DNA of 64,000 nucleotides from Stenotrophomonas bentonitica (lineage in GTDB: Bacteria > Pseudomonadota > Gammaproteobacteria > Xanthomonadales > Xanthomonadaceae): positions 248,001 to 312,000 of the forward strand of contig NZ_PKQP01000001.1 of assembly GCF_002887735.1 (NCBI RefSeq), written 5' to 3'. How positions within the stretch are numbered: the stretch's first letter is position 1; each line of letters begins with the position of its first letter. The translations under genes were made by a program, and so were the position numbers. Below, piece after piece: positions 48,540 to 57,761 of the stretch. Below the pieces are notes generated by a model that was not told the origin of the DNA, made no database searches, and saw only the letters and a list, made by a program, of their open reading frames with translations.

Positions 48540-49442
48540 TCAACGCCCCGCGCTTTCGCAGAACTTCTGCCGGTATTCCATCGCCTTGGGCATCAACGCC
48601 TGCAGGTTCTGGATGCGCGTGCCCGGGTTGGGATGCGTGGACGCGAATTCCGAGGTCGACTGCCCCCCACTGGCCTGCCCCATCCGCTCCCACAGCGGAA
48701 TCGCTTCCTGCGGGTCGAAGCACGCTGCGGCGGCCAGCATCAGGCCCACCTCATCGGCCTGGGTTTCATGGCTGCGCGCATAGGGCAACAGGTAGCCGTA
48801 GCCCATCGCCGACATCATCATCTGCTGCTGTTGCGGGTCCATGCCGCTGGCGGCGCCGGCCATCTGCCCGATCTGGGTCATCTTCTGCTGGGCCATGCGC
48901 TGGGCCCCATGACGCAGCAAGGCATGCGCGATCTCATGCCCCATCACCACCGCCATCGCATCCACCGTACGCGCGACCGGAATCAGCCCGGTATAGACCG
49001 CCATCTTGCCGCCCGGCAGGCAGAACGCATTGGCCTGGTCGGACGGGATCACGTTGACCTCCCATTCGAAGTCACGCGCGAAGTGCGCAGGCTTCAACCC
49101 ATGTTCCTCGGCGAGCGCGGTTTCCACCACGTCCACCTTGGCGATCAGGCGCTGGGCGATCGCCTGGATCTCGCGCGACTGTGGCGCATTCGGATCCAAC
49201 GGCCGCTCCTGGGCCAGGATTTCCTGGTAGGCCTGCAGGCCGAGCGCCTTCTCTTGGCTCGCATCGAGCGAGCTGTCGATCAACACGCTTTCGCCGGTGT
49301 ACGGATCCACCGCACGGTTGGAGAACCAGTAGAACGCGGCATAGCCGGCGAAGGCCAGCAGTACCCACCAGCGGATGTTGCCGAACAGGCCCGGCCGCCG
49401 GGCGCGGCCCTGCTGCTGACCGCCGAATGGATCGTTGCGCAT
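48540..49442 (-). CDS. M48 family zinc metallopeptidase
   Basis: 300 residues. One hydrophobic segment at about 24-41, then a periplasmic M48 domain with HEIAHALLRHGAQR near residue 167 and a distal Glu in SHETQADEVG near residue 225. Similar to LoiP/YcaL-type proteases of the envelope; not clearly lipidated. Met/Gln-rich stretch near 190-215. The ATG at 49442 gives the topology above. Followed on the other side by the SUMF1-like gene. Confidence 0.9.
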   Translation of the reverse strand: MRNDPFGGQQQGRARRPGLFGNIRWWVLLAFAGYAAFYWFSNRAVDPYTGESVLIDSSLDASQEKALGLQAYQEILAQERPLDPNAPQSREIQAIAQRLIAKVDVVETALAEEHGLKPAHFARDFEWEVNVIPSDQANAFCLPGGKMAVYTGLIPVARTVDAMAVVMGHEIAHALLRHGAQRMAQQKMTQIGQMAGAASGMDPQQQQMMMSAMGYGYLLPYARSHETQADEVGLMLAAAACFDPQEAIPLWERMGQASGGQSTSEFASTHPNPGTRIQNLQALMPKAMEYRQKFCESAGR

Positions 49443-49545
49443 GCGCTTGCTTCCTGAGATGGCCGCGGCACCCTGCCCGACACTGCGCCAATCCTAGAAC
49501 GCGCGGTGGGTGGCCGGGTGAAAATCCGACCCGGCGCGCCGTTGG

Positions 49546-51441
49546 TCAGATACCGCGGACCAGGCGGAAGCCGATCCGGGCGCTGGTGGTGTCCGAGTCC
49601 TGCGACTGCCGCCACGCCGCGCGGGTCTGTGCCGGAGCGTTGGCCCAGTTGCCGCCACGGATCACCCGCTGCCGGCAGCCGGGGTTGAACCAGGCCACGC
49701 CATCGGCAGGTGCCCGCCGGTAACTGGCATGCCAGCAGTCGGCCACCCACTCGCTCAGGTTCCCGGCGATGTCGTGCAGGCCCCAGGGGTTGGGATCGAA
49801 GCTGCCCACCGGCGCCGGCCCCCAGTATCCATCGCCGTAGCCGACGAAGGCGTTGTACCAGTGCCGGCCGGAGGGTGAGACATCCTCGGCGCCGGTGAAA
49901 TTGCCGGCGCGCGCGGGCGGCGTGCCCGCATCGCCCCACGGGTAGCGGCCACTGCTGCCCGCGCGCAGCGCGTATTCGAATTCGGCCTCGCTGGGCAGGC
50001 GGTACGAGCGTCCGGTCTGTTCGGACAGCCAGGTCGCGTAATTCTCGGCATCGCGCACGCTGACGTGCATCACCGGCAGGTTGGCGATCGCCTCGGCGCC
50101 GTTGTAATCGGACTGCCAGTCCACGCCGCTGCGGCGGACGAAGTTGCCGCTGCGCTCGTCGTACACGATCGAATGCCCGCGCCGCGTGGCACGTGGGCGG
50201 GCCTTGGTGGATTGCACGTAGCGGCGGAAATCGGCGACCGTCACTTCGGTGATCGACATCGCAAAGCCGCGCTCGAACCGCACGTAATGCGAGGGTTTCT
50301 CGGCATCGGTCGCGCCCAGTTCGTTCTCGGCGGCGCCCATCTGGAATCCGCCATGCGGCACCACGATCATCTGGGGCCCGCGGCCACCATCGCGCAGGGC
50401 ATCGCTGAACACCTGCCGCGGCCGGAAGCTGCCGTAATGGGTGACCAGTTCGATGCGCTCGCGCAGCTGGCCCACGACGGGATCACCGGGCAATGCGATG
50501 CGCAGGGCATCTTCCAGTTTCTGCCGCGCCGGCTTGAGACCCTGCGGCGTGGCCAGATCACGCAGGCCCTCGTTGCGCAGCCGCGCCAGGGTGTCAGAGC
50601 GGATGTTCTCGATGCGCTCGAAGGCATCGGCGATGGTGATCGAAGAGTCACGCACCTTGGCCGCTTCGGCCAGCCACGTCCCCGCGGTCGCAAAGTCAGT
50701 GGCCCGCGCGGCCGTTTCCGCACGCCGGATCAGGGCGCTCTCTGCGGCGGCCAGCCCCTGCCGGGCACGAGGATTGTCCGCGTCCAGCGCCAGCGCCTCG
50801 CGGAAATTGGGGATGGCGCCATCGCCGTCTTCGCCGATGCGATCGGCACGCAGATCCTCTTCACCGGCGCGGTTGTAGGCCACCACGCGCTGGGCGATCT
50901 CCACCCGCGACTGCAGCTCACGTACCTTGGCATCGTCGGGCGCCAGGGTCAGCAGGACCAGGGCCATCTCGCTGGCCTGGGCCAGCGCCTCACGCTGCTT
51001 GAGCGGGCGGTCCAACAAGGCGGACGCTTCCTCCAGCAGACGCTGACGGGCGCGCTTCAGGCCGGCCTGGGCCACCCTGTCCTTGGGATCGCGCTCCAGC
51101 AGCGCCAGCCAGATCGGAATCGCATCCTCGGCGCTGCGGTACAGCCGGTCTTCTTCGAAGGCGCGCGCGGCGTCACGGCGTGCCTGCGCGGCTTCGCCGT
51201 CGACGAGGGTGACCGCAGGTGGCTGCCAGCGCTCCACCGTCTCGGCCGCATCCTCGCCACCGATGGTGACCTGCGCCACCGGTGCGCTGGGCGTGGGCCG
51301 CGGCGCAGCGGGCGTGGCCGCTGGGGTTGCCGGGGCGGGCGCAGGCGCGGGCGAACAGGCGGCCAGCACCCCCAGCAGTGCGGTGAACAGCAGCGGCAAT
51401 GTGCCTGACGGTCGCAAATGGGGGTCCTTGGGGCATGGCAT
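49546..51441 (-). CDS. SUMF1/FGE-like lipoprotein with TPR-like N-terminal region
   Basis: 631 residues. Signal peptide with lipobox LAAC at residues 26-29, an Ala/Pro spacer, helical TPR-like region (about 70-345), then a formylglycine-generating-enzyme fold (about 365-630; GGFQMGA, PVMHVSVRDAENYATWLS, LPSEAEFEYALRAG, GNLSEWVADCW, RVIRGGNW). The two active cysteines that follow GGS in sulfatase-activating FGE are absent (RGGNWANAP), so that reaction is unlikely. Role unknown; it may bind partners in the envelope. Confidence 0.85.
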   Translation of the reverse strand: MPCPKDPHLRPSGTLPLLFTALLGVLAACSPAPAPAPATPAATPAAPRPTPSAPVAQVTIGGEDAAETVERWQPPAVTLVDGEAAQARRDAARAFEEDRLYRSAEDAIPIWLALLERDPKDRVAQAGLKRARQRLLEEASALLDRPLKQREALAQASEMALVLLTLAPDDAKVRELQSRVEIAQRVVAYNRAGEEDLRADRIGEDGDGAIPNFREALALDADNPRARQGLAAAESALIRRAETAARATDFATAGTWLAEAAKVRDSSITIADAFERIENIRSDTLARLRNEGLRDLATPQGLKPARQKLEDALRIALPGDPVVGQLRERIELVTHYGSFRPRQVFSDALRDGGRGPQMIVVPHGGFQMGAAENELGATDAEKPSHYVRFERGFAMSITEVTVADFRRYVQSTKARPRATRRGHSIVYDERSGNFVRRSGVDWQSDYNGAEAIANLPVMHVSVRDAENYATWLSEQTGRSYRLPSEAEFEYALRAGSSGRYPWGDAGTPPARAGNFTGAEDVSPSGRHWYNAFVGYGDGYWGPAPVGSFDPNPWGLHDIAGNLSEWVADCWHASYRRAPADGVAWFNPGCRQRVIRGGNWANAPAQTRAAWRQSQDSDTTSARIGFRLVRGI

Positions 51442-51657
51442 CGTCTTGCAGCGCCTGCGCCCTGCCGCACGCCGTGTGCCCCGGGTGCAGTCGCGTTCCA
51501 GGCGGCATGCCGCAGGTGCGGACAGGCGATCATCATAATCGCCACCGTCGCGGGCGGCGACCGCTGGCGGCCCGGGCGTTCATCGCACTGCGCAGGCATG
51601 CCGGCCGTGGCACGGGGTTAGGCTATCCTCCCCGACCTGAGCACCCCTTTGCAGTAC

Positions 51658-52749
51658 ATGGAATCCCACGTGGCTTACTGGATCAAAACCCCGGCGGAAC
51701 TGGACGAGCGCTTCCGCCAGCGCCCCACCCGCATCGGCCTGGACACGGAGTTCATCCGCGAGCGCACCTACTGGCCGCAACTGGCCCTGGTACAGATGGC
51801 GGTCGGCGATGAAATCCTGCTGATCGACCCGCTGATCCCCGGCATGAACGAGGCCCTGGCCCCGTGGCTGACGGATACCTCGATCCTCAAGATCATGCAC
51901 AGCGCCAGCGAAGACCTGGTCACCTTCAAGGTCGCCTGCGGCGTGCTGCCACGCCCGCTCTTCGACACCCAGATCGGCGCTGCGCTGGCCGGCATCGGCG
52001 GCGGCATGGGTTACCAGAAGCTGGTCACTGCGGTCACCGGCGTCACCCTGGCCAAGGGCGAGACCCGTTCGGACTGGATGCGCCGCCCGCTCTCGGAGGC
52101 ACAGCTGGAGTACGCCGCCGACGACGTGGAGTACCTGTTCCAGATCCACGACACCATCGACGCACGCCTGGAAGAACTCGGCCGCCGCCAGTGGCTGCAG
52201 GACGATGCCGAGCGCCTGCTCGCCAGTGTGGAACACGATGAAGAGCGCTGGCCGCATGTGGCGATGCGCTCGGCGCAGTTCATGGATACCCCGGCACAGC
52301 TGCGCCTGCTGCGGTTGCTGCGCTGGCGCGACGTGCAGGCCCGCGCCAGCGACAAGCCGCGCAGCTGGGTGCTCGACAACGAACTGGCCGCCGTGCTGGC
52401 ACGCACGCCGCCGGCCGATGTGGATGCGCTGTCCAAACTGATGGAAGGCTTCCCCAAGGCCCCGCGCAAACTCGCCGCGCAGGTCTGGCAGGCGCTGATC
52501 ACCCCGCTTGCCGATGAAGCCGAAGCCCCTTTGGCGCTGCCGGCCAACGATGCCAACAAGCAGGCCCTCAAGCGGCTGCAGGATGCGGTCAGCGCGCGCA
52601 GTGCCGAACTTGGCCTGCCCGACGGCGTACTGGCCTCGCGCAAGCACCTGGAAAGCTACATCGAACGCCGCCAGTGGCCCACGGCGCTGGCCGGCTGGCG
52701 CCAGGCGCAGCTCGAGCCGATCCTGGCCCCTCTGCTGCCACCTGCCTGA
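51658..52749 (+). CDS. rnd: Ribonuclease D
   Basis: 363 residues. 3'-5' exoribonuclease of the DEDD group trimming tRNA 3' ends. Exo I GLDTEFIRE near residue 26, Exo II near SASEDL, Exo III YAADDVEYL near residue 156, then HRDC domains (about 210-360). The ATG at 51658 is used; a TTG 9 bases upstream is open. TATCCT about 30 bases upstream may be a -10. Confidence 0.95.
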   Translation: MESHVAYWIKTPAELDERFRQRPTRIGLDTEFIRERTYWPQLALVQMAVGDEILLIDPLIPGMNEALAPWLTDTSILKIMHSASEDLVTFKVACGVLPRPLFDTQIGAALAGIGGGMGYQKLVTAVTGVTLAKGETRSDWMRRPLSEAQLEYAADDVEYLFQIHDTIDARLEELGRRQWLQDDAERLLASVEHDEERWPHVAMRSAQFMDTPAQLRLLRLLRWRDVQARASDKPRSWVLDNELAAVLARTPPADVDALSKLMEGFPKAPRKLAAQVWQALITPLADEAEAPLALPANDANKQALKRLQDAVSARSAELGLPDGVLASRKHLESYIERRQWPTALAGWRQAQLEPILAPLLPPA

Positions 52750-52752
52750 AAC

Positions 52753-52782
52753 GACAACGCCACGCATCTGCGGGGCGTTGTC
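52753..52782 (+). terminator. Intrinsic terminator after rnd
   Basis: GACAACGCC and GGCGTTGTC form a 9-bp stem with an inner CGC/GCG pair, followed by TCTT. Confidence 0.6.
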
Positions 52783-52835
52783 TCTTGGATCCGACACACC
52801 GGTGCCGCAGCAGCGCAGCACCGGCGACGTGGGTC

Positions 52836-55181
52836 TTACCAGTTCATGTTGAGCGACACACCCACGGTGCGCGGTTCGTTGTAGACCGCGGCCATGTAGT
52901 TCTCGATCACACCCTTGAGGTTCTTCTCATTGGTGATGTTGCGCGCGAACAGCGCCACTTCCCAGGCACCGTAGTTGGCCGAGTAGCCCAGCTTCAGGCC
53001 GCCTTCGAAGCTGCCCTTGGAGTTGAATTCGGCCGAGTCGTACAGCACGAAGCTGGTGTAGCCCTGCTTGTTCCAGTCGGTGGAGACGAAGAACACATCG
53101 GCGTCATTGACCGGCATGTCGTAACGCGCGGCCAGGTTGATGTTGTACTTCGGTGCATTCGGCAGCGGGTTGCCGTTGATCTGCGCGAAGGTGTTGGCAC
53201 CGACCTTGATGGTCGGGTCGTTCACGGTGCACACCACGGCGCCGTTCAGGGCGCAGACCTGCGCGTACACGCGGTCGTCCTGGATCTTGCTGTGCAGCAG
53301 GCTGACGCCGGCGCTCAGGGCCAGGTTCGGGATCGGGCGCAGCTCCATGTCCGCTTCCAGACCGTAGGCCTTGGCCTTGTCGGCGTTGAAGAGCACGCCG
53401 TTGCCGTCCGAATCGTTGCCGTTGAGCTGGATGTCGTTGACCACATAGGTGAACGCAGCCGCGTTCACGCGCAGGCGGTTGTCCCACAGGCTGCTCTTGA
53501 TGCCCGCTTCCCAGGACAGGATGGTTTCCGAGTTCGCCGTGGTGAAGTCGGCATTGAACACGGCCGAACGGCCCTGGATGGTCGGGCCGCGGAAGCCGCG
53601 GGCCACGCGCGCGTACACGCTCAGCTGCGGGTTGAACGCATACATCGCGCTCAAATCCCAGCTCGGCGTGGTGTCGGACATCTCCACGTAGGTGCGGCCC
53701 TTGTAGGTCACGGCACCGGCGGCGGTATCGGCGGTCTTGAGCAGGCGGGTCTTCTTCTCGTCCTTGGTCTGGCGCAGGCCGGCGGTCAGGGTGAACTTGT
53801 CGGTCACGTCATAGCTGACCTGGCCGAAGCCGGCCCAGGAGGTGTTGACGTTGCGCAGGCGAACCCAGTTGTTCGGGTTGCGCGCGTTGCCCTGCAGGAA
53901 CCAGGCGCGCTGGTAGAAATCGGTGGTGTCGCGACCGTCGAAGTAGAACGCGCCGACCTGCCACTTCAGGCGGTTGTCGTCGGCGTTGGCCAGGCGGAAC
54001 TCCTGGGTCCACTGGTCCAGATCGCGGATCTGGCCCATCGACTGGCCGTAACCGTTCGGCACGCCGTTGACCGGGTAGTTCACGGCCGCGCCGCCGTCGG
54101 TGTCACCGCGGCTGTAGCCGGAGGTGGTTTCGTAGGCGGTGATCGAGGTCAGCGAGACGTTGCCGAAATCGTAGATGGCCTTCACCGAGCCGCCGTAGGT
54201 CTTGTAGGCCTGCGGGTTGTTGTCGGCTTCGTCGTAGGCGACCTGGTCGCGCGGCACGTCGGTCTTGTTGGAGCCCTTGGTCAGCGCGCTGCGCAGGAAC
54301 AGGGTCGAGGTGCCGTCGTAGTCGCGTGCATGGGCCGAGGCCAGCAGCGAGAAGTTCTCGGTCGGCTGCAGCAGCAGCTGCGCGCGCACGTTGCGGTCGT
54401 CGAAGCCGCCCATGGCGTTCTTCTTCGGCGAGACCGTGCCATCGGCGCTGGGGCCGCGGTAGGTGTTGTCGACGTAATCATCGCGGTGCTGGTACAGCGC
54501 CGACACGCGGAACGAGGCGATATCGTTGATCGGGCCACCGAAGCCGCCGTCGATCGCCACGCTGCCGTAGGTACCGTAGCTGGCCTGCACGCGGCCGCTG
54601 TAGTCCTGGCTCGGCTTGATGGTGTCGAACTTGACGATGCCGGCGGTGGTGTTGCGGCCGAACAGCGTGCCCTGCGGGCCGCGCAGCACTTCGATCTGGT
54701 CCACGTCATAGACCGGGTTGGACTTCAGCACCACGTGCTCGAGCACCACGTCGTCCTGGATGATCGAGACCGGCTGCGAAGCACCCAGGTAGAAGTCGAT
54801 GTTGCCCAGGCCGCGGATGTAGAAGCGCGGGAAGATGCGGCCGGTGGTGGTTTCAGCGTAGAAGCTGGGCACCTTGCCCGACAGTGCCAGCAGGGTGTCG
54901 TCGCCGCCGGCGGTGTAGTCGCGGATCTTCTCGCCCTGCACCACACCGACCGAGACCGGCACTTCCTGCAGGTTGCGCTCGCGGTGGTCGGCGGTAACGG
55001 TGATGGTGTCCAGCGAGGTCGCGCTGGCCGACTGCGCGTCCTGCGCCGAGGCGGCAGCGGACAGCATCAGCGCAGCCGAAGCGCAGGCCAGCGCCAGGGC
55101 GTGGCGGCGCGGCAGCAGGGCGGCCGGCAGGGAACGGGAAAGAAGACGCGTCGACACAGGGGCGTGGCGTAGAGCGGGCAT
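52836..55181 (-). CDS. TonB-dependent receptor
   Basis: 781 residues. Signal peptide (ALACASAALMLSAAASAQ) after a basic start. Plug domain about 40-165 (LRGPQGTLFGRNTTAG near residue 155) and a 22-strand barrel ending in aromatic SLNMNW at the C-terminus, the usual outer-membrane signal. It belongs to the FyuA/CirA-like or carbohydrate-type receptors; the ligand is not readable. The ATG at 55181 gives the signal peptide. No transporter or regulator adjoins it. Confidence 0.92.
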   Translation of the reverse strand: MPALRHAPVSTRLLSRSLPAALLPRRHALALACASAALMLSAAASAQDAQSASATSLDTITVTADHRERNLQEVPVSVGVVQGEKIRDYTAGGDDTLLALSGKVPSFYAETTTGRIFPRFYIRGLGNIDFYLGASQPVSIIQDDVVLEHVVLKSNPVYDVDQIEVLRGPQGTLFGRNTTAGIVKFDTIKPSQDYSGRVQASYGTYGSVAIDGGFGGPINDIASFRVSALYQHRDDYVDNTYRGPSADGTVSPKKNAMGGFDDRNVRAQLLLQPTENFSLLASAHARDYDGTSTLFLRSALTKGSNKTDVPRDQVAYDEADNNPQAYKTYGGSVKAIYDFGNVSLTSITAYETTSGYSRGDTDGGAAVNYPVNGVPNGYGQSMGQIRDLDQWTQEFRLANADDNRLKWQVGAFYFDGRDTTDFYQRAWFLQGNARNPNNWVRLRNVNTSWAGFGQVSYDVTDKFTLTAGLRQTKDEKKTRLLKTADTAAGAVTYKGRTYVEMSDTTPSWDLSAMYAFNPQLSVYARVARGFRGPTIQGRSAVFNADFTTANSETILSWEAGIKSSLWDNRLRVNAAAFTYVVNDIQLNGNDSDGNGVLFNADKAKAYGLEADMELRPIPNLALSAGVSLLHSKIQDDRVYAQVCALNGAVVCTVNDPTIKVGANTFAQINGNPLPNAPKYNINLAARYDMPVNDADVFFVSTDWNKQGYTSFVLYDSAEFNSKGSFEGGLKLGYSANYGAWEVALFARNITNEKNLKGVIENYMAAVYNEPRTVGVSLNMNW

Positions 55182-55599
55182 GCAGAGGTCTCTGGTAGTA
55201 CAGATCGGGGCAGCCGGCGAGATGGCCGGGCACCATAGGAAATCGACACCGCTGTGGAGACAGCGATGCGGCACGGTATTGGCTGGATGTTGCAGATTGG
55301 TGTCAGGGCGTTCTGGGCGACGGCTGTCCGGCCCCCCTGGTCCACTGGCTATGCGGCCGCGTTTTCTGGCGCGGATTATGCCCGGCCCACGCGCGCGCCG
55401 GAAGGGCAGCGTTCGGGTTTGGACGCCTACCGGGCCATCGGTCACATGTCGCCCGGCGCTTGTCGCCCTTCGTGGTGGCCAACCTGGCCGGGCGCAGCGT
55501 CGGCGTGGCGGCCAAGCTGGACAAAGCCCTGCTGCGGCAGGTCGAATGGGCACCTGGCAGGACACCCGGCGCCGGCCCGTGACCCGGACCAGGCACCCC
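55182..55599. other. Gene-free stretch, possible gene remnant
   Basis: About 500 bases separate the receptor from tRNA-Ala. No gene with a credible start is seen. From about 55268 to the TGA at 55582 one + frame stays open without ATG; its end (LSPFVVANLAGRSVGVAAKL) shows coding-like GC3 use, so it may be a decayed gene. Nothing else is recognised. Confidence 0.3.
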
Positions 55600-55629
55600 T
55601 TGGCAGGCAATGCCGGTCGGCGCTAGACT
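55600..55629 (+). promoter_or_regulatory. Promoter of tRNA-Ala
   Basis: -35 TTGGCA, 18-base spacer, -10 TAGACT, about 57 bases before the mature tRNA. Confidence 0.55.
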
Positions 55630-55685
55630 AGGCCCATCGCGAGGTACGGCCGAGGTCGGGTACGCCACGCAGTTGCACCACCCGT

Positions 55686-55761
55686 GGGGCCATAGCTCAG
55701 CTGGGAGAGCGCGTCGTTCGCATCGACGAGGTCAGGAGTTCGATCCTCCTTGGCTCCACCA
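55686..55761 (+). tRNA. tRNA-Ala (CGC)
   Basis: 76 bases with encoded CCA. Acceptor GGGGCCA/TGGCTCC (one G-U), D-stem GCTC/GAGC, anticodon stem CGTCG/CGACG with loop TTCGCAT giving anticodon CGC, T-loop TTCGATC. Confidence 0.95.
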
Positions 55762-55770
55762 CTATTCAAG

Positions 55771-55810
55771 ACAACGCCTCGGAAACCAGGTTTCCGGGGC
55801 GTTGTTGTTT
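55771..55810 (+). terminator. Terminator after tRNA-Ala
   Basis: ACAACGCC and GGCGTTGT outer stem with inner GGAAACC/GGTTTCC, then TGTTT. Confidence 0.75.
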
Positions 55811-55830
55811 CTGCAGGTTGCGCGGGTTGC

Positions 55831-56001
55831 TTACGCGCCCTCGGGATTGTCCTTGCGCTCCGGCCGGCGTGTGCCTGCATCGTGGATCGCCTGATCGGTC
55901 TGTCCCGGCCGCTGCTTGGCGGTATCGTCCTGCTTGCGGTCCTGCTGGCTCTCTTCGATGCCTTCCTGCTTGCCTTGTTCGCTGGGCTTGGTGTCTGCCA
56001 T
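55831..56001 (-). CDS. Small hydrophilic protein of unknown function
   Basis: 56 residues, starting [18 protein letters not shown]. Rich in Gln, Asp, Lys and Arg, without hydrophobic segments; predicted to be disordered. Coding-like composition and an ATG at 56001 with a weak GTGAG upstream. No function assigned. It lies between the tRNA-Ala terminator and the oxidoreductase gene. Confidence 0.6.
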   Translation of the reverse strand: MADTKPSEQGKQEGIEESQQDRKQDDTAKQRPGQTDQAIHDAGTRRPERKDNPEGA

Positions 56002-56125
56002 GGTTCTACTCACTGATGCGGGCACCGGGACGGCGCCTTCAAGGGCAGACTAACCAGCCGATCGTGATGCACGAATCACGATCGACACGGCCTCGCACAC
56101 GTCGCGCTCACGCGCGATACGCCGG

Positions 56126-57148
56126 TCAATCCAGCTTGACCACCAGCTTGCCGAAGTTGCGCCCCTTGAGCAGCCCGAAGAATGCCTCGGGCGCGTTCTC
56201 CAGGCCCTCCACGATGTCTTCGCGATACTGCACGCGGCCGTCCTTCAACCACTGCCCCATCTCGCGCAGGAACGCCGGGAACAAGGCGTGCAGGTCCGAC
56301 TGGATGAAGCCGCGCACGGTCAGGCGCTGGCGCAGCACCTGGCTCATGAAACCCGGCAGCCGGTCCGGCCCGGGCAGCACCGCGCCGCGCGCGTTGTAGG
56401 TGGCGATGGTGCCGCACACGGGAATGCGCGCGAAATCGTTGAGCAGCGGCGCGACCGCATCGAACACATGTCCGCCGACGTTCTCGAAGTAGACATCGAT
56501 GCCATCGGGCACCGCCGCGCGCAACTGCGCGGCAAAATCGTCGGCGCGGTGATCCAGCGCCACATCGAAGCCCAGTGTTTCCAGGTACGCGCGCTTCTGC
56601 TCGCCACCGGCAATGCCGACCGTGCGCGCCCCCTGCAGCTTGGCGATCTGCCCCACCGTTGCGCCCACCGGGCCACTGGCAGCCGCCACCACGAGCGTTT
56701 CGCCCGGCTGCGGCTTGCCGATTTCCTGCAGGCCCACGTACGCCGTGAATCCGGGCATGCCGTACACACCCAGTGCAGTGCTGATCGGCAGGTCGTTGTC
56801 CTCGAGCTTGCGGCTGAGCTGATCACCATGGATGACCGCGTGCGTCTGCCAGTTGCCCGGTGCCAGCACATGCTCGCCGATGGCGAAACCGGGATGGTTG
56901 GAGGCGAGCACTTCAGCAACGGTGCGCCCTTCCATCACCGCATCCAGCGCAACCGGTGCGGCGTAGGACGGCCCCTCCTCCATGCGACCACGCATGTAGG
57001 GATCCAGCGACAGATAGCGATTGCGCAGCAGCACCTCGCCCGGGCCAGGCGCGGGCACCGGCACGTGCTCGATACGGAAGTTGGATGAGACGGGAGCACC
57101 GTTCGGGCGAGAAGCGAGCACGATGCGGGTGTTGGTGAGTGCGTTCAT
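56126..57148 (-). CDS. NADP-dependent MDR oxidoreductase (CurA/leukotriene B4 dehydrogenase type)
   Basis: 340 residues, zinc-free medium-chain reductase. N-terminal SLDPYMRGRM near residue 48 is the group signature; the NADP motif AAASGPVGATVGQIAKLQGA is near residue 150; YFENVGGHVFDAV near residue 221. Reduces activated double bonds; the natural substrate is unknown. The ATG at 57148 matches the family start. Confidence 0.9.
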   Translation of the reverse strand: MNALTNTRIVLASRPNGAPVSSNFRIEHVPVPAPGPGEVLLRNRYLSLDPYMRGRMEEGPSYAAPVALDAVMEGRTVAEVLASNHPGFAIGEHVLAPGNWQTHAVIHGDQLSRKLEDNDLPISTALGVYGMPGFTAYVGLQEIGKPQPGETLVVAAASGPVGATVGQIAKLQGARTVGIAGGEQKRAYLETLGFDVALDHRADDFAAQLRAAVPDGIDVYFENVGGHVFDAVAPLLNDFARIPVCGTIATYNARGAVLPGPDRLPGFMSQVLRQRLTVRGFIQSDLHALFPAFLREMGQWLKDGRVQYREDIVEGLENAPEAFFGLLKGRNFGKLVVKLD

Positions 57149-57371
57149 CAGCGGATCGCTCCGGGGAGACGGAAAAGGAATCCCGACAGTACGCCGTCCG
57201 GGCACGTGCGGGCGGGGGGTAAAACAGCGTTCCATCGGTGCAGGACGATGCGGCTGTGCAATCGCCTTGTGCGACAGGGACCGATTGTCCCGATGGCGTC
57301 ACAGCATTCCATCCGTACGCTGCACCGCGCATGCGTTGCCCGCGCCGCCGGCCAGGGCGCATGATCGCGTC

Positions 57372-57761
57372 ATGAACGTTCCCGCTTCCCGCCGACGCCG
57401 CTACCTGCTGCCCGGGTTGATGTCCGCCACCACCGTGTTCGGCCTGGCATGCTGGGCGATCCTGGCGACCGAGCCCGGTTGCCTGGCCGCGCAAGGCCAT
57501 TGGTCGTCCGGTGCAGGCAAGTGCCACACGCGCCTGTGCCTGCTGCAGGGCGACTGCGGCGAGATGGCTTCACCCATCGTGGCATGCAACAAGGTGCAGG
57601 TCGGCGACAGCCGTGGCCGCGTGTACTTCCACCTGGGCAATCCCCTGCCCGGTGCAGGGGCCGACGCGGAGTGGCCCGCAGGCAAAGCCGACAAGGGCAT
57701 GATCCGCGCACGCTTCGAGGATGACCGCCTGGTCAGCCTGGCCTGCCCGGTCACGCCGTAG
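57372..57761 (+). CDS. Membrane-anchored or exported protein of unknown function
   Basis: 129 residues. One hydrophobic segment at about 12-30 after RRRRY, so an anchor or uncleaved signal. Six cysteines follow in the outer part (CLAAQGH, CHTRLCLLQGDC, ACNKVQ, LACPVT), suggesting disulfides. No family is recognised. Its end overlaps the convergent AraC gene by 11 bases. Confidence 0.65.
   Translation: MNVPASRRRRYLLPGLMSATTVFGLACWAILATEPGCLAAQGHWSSGAGKCHTRLCLLQGDCGEMASPIVACNKVQVGDSRGRVYFHLGNPLPGAGADAEWPAGKADKGMIRARFEDDRLVSLACPVTP

Noticed and set aside
52674..55172. 832-codon plus-strand open frame across the TonB receptor
   Set aside because: Antisense to a complete receptor with signal peptide, plug and C-terminal aromatic; the antisense product is low-complexity Val/His/Arg.
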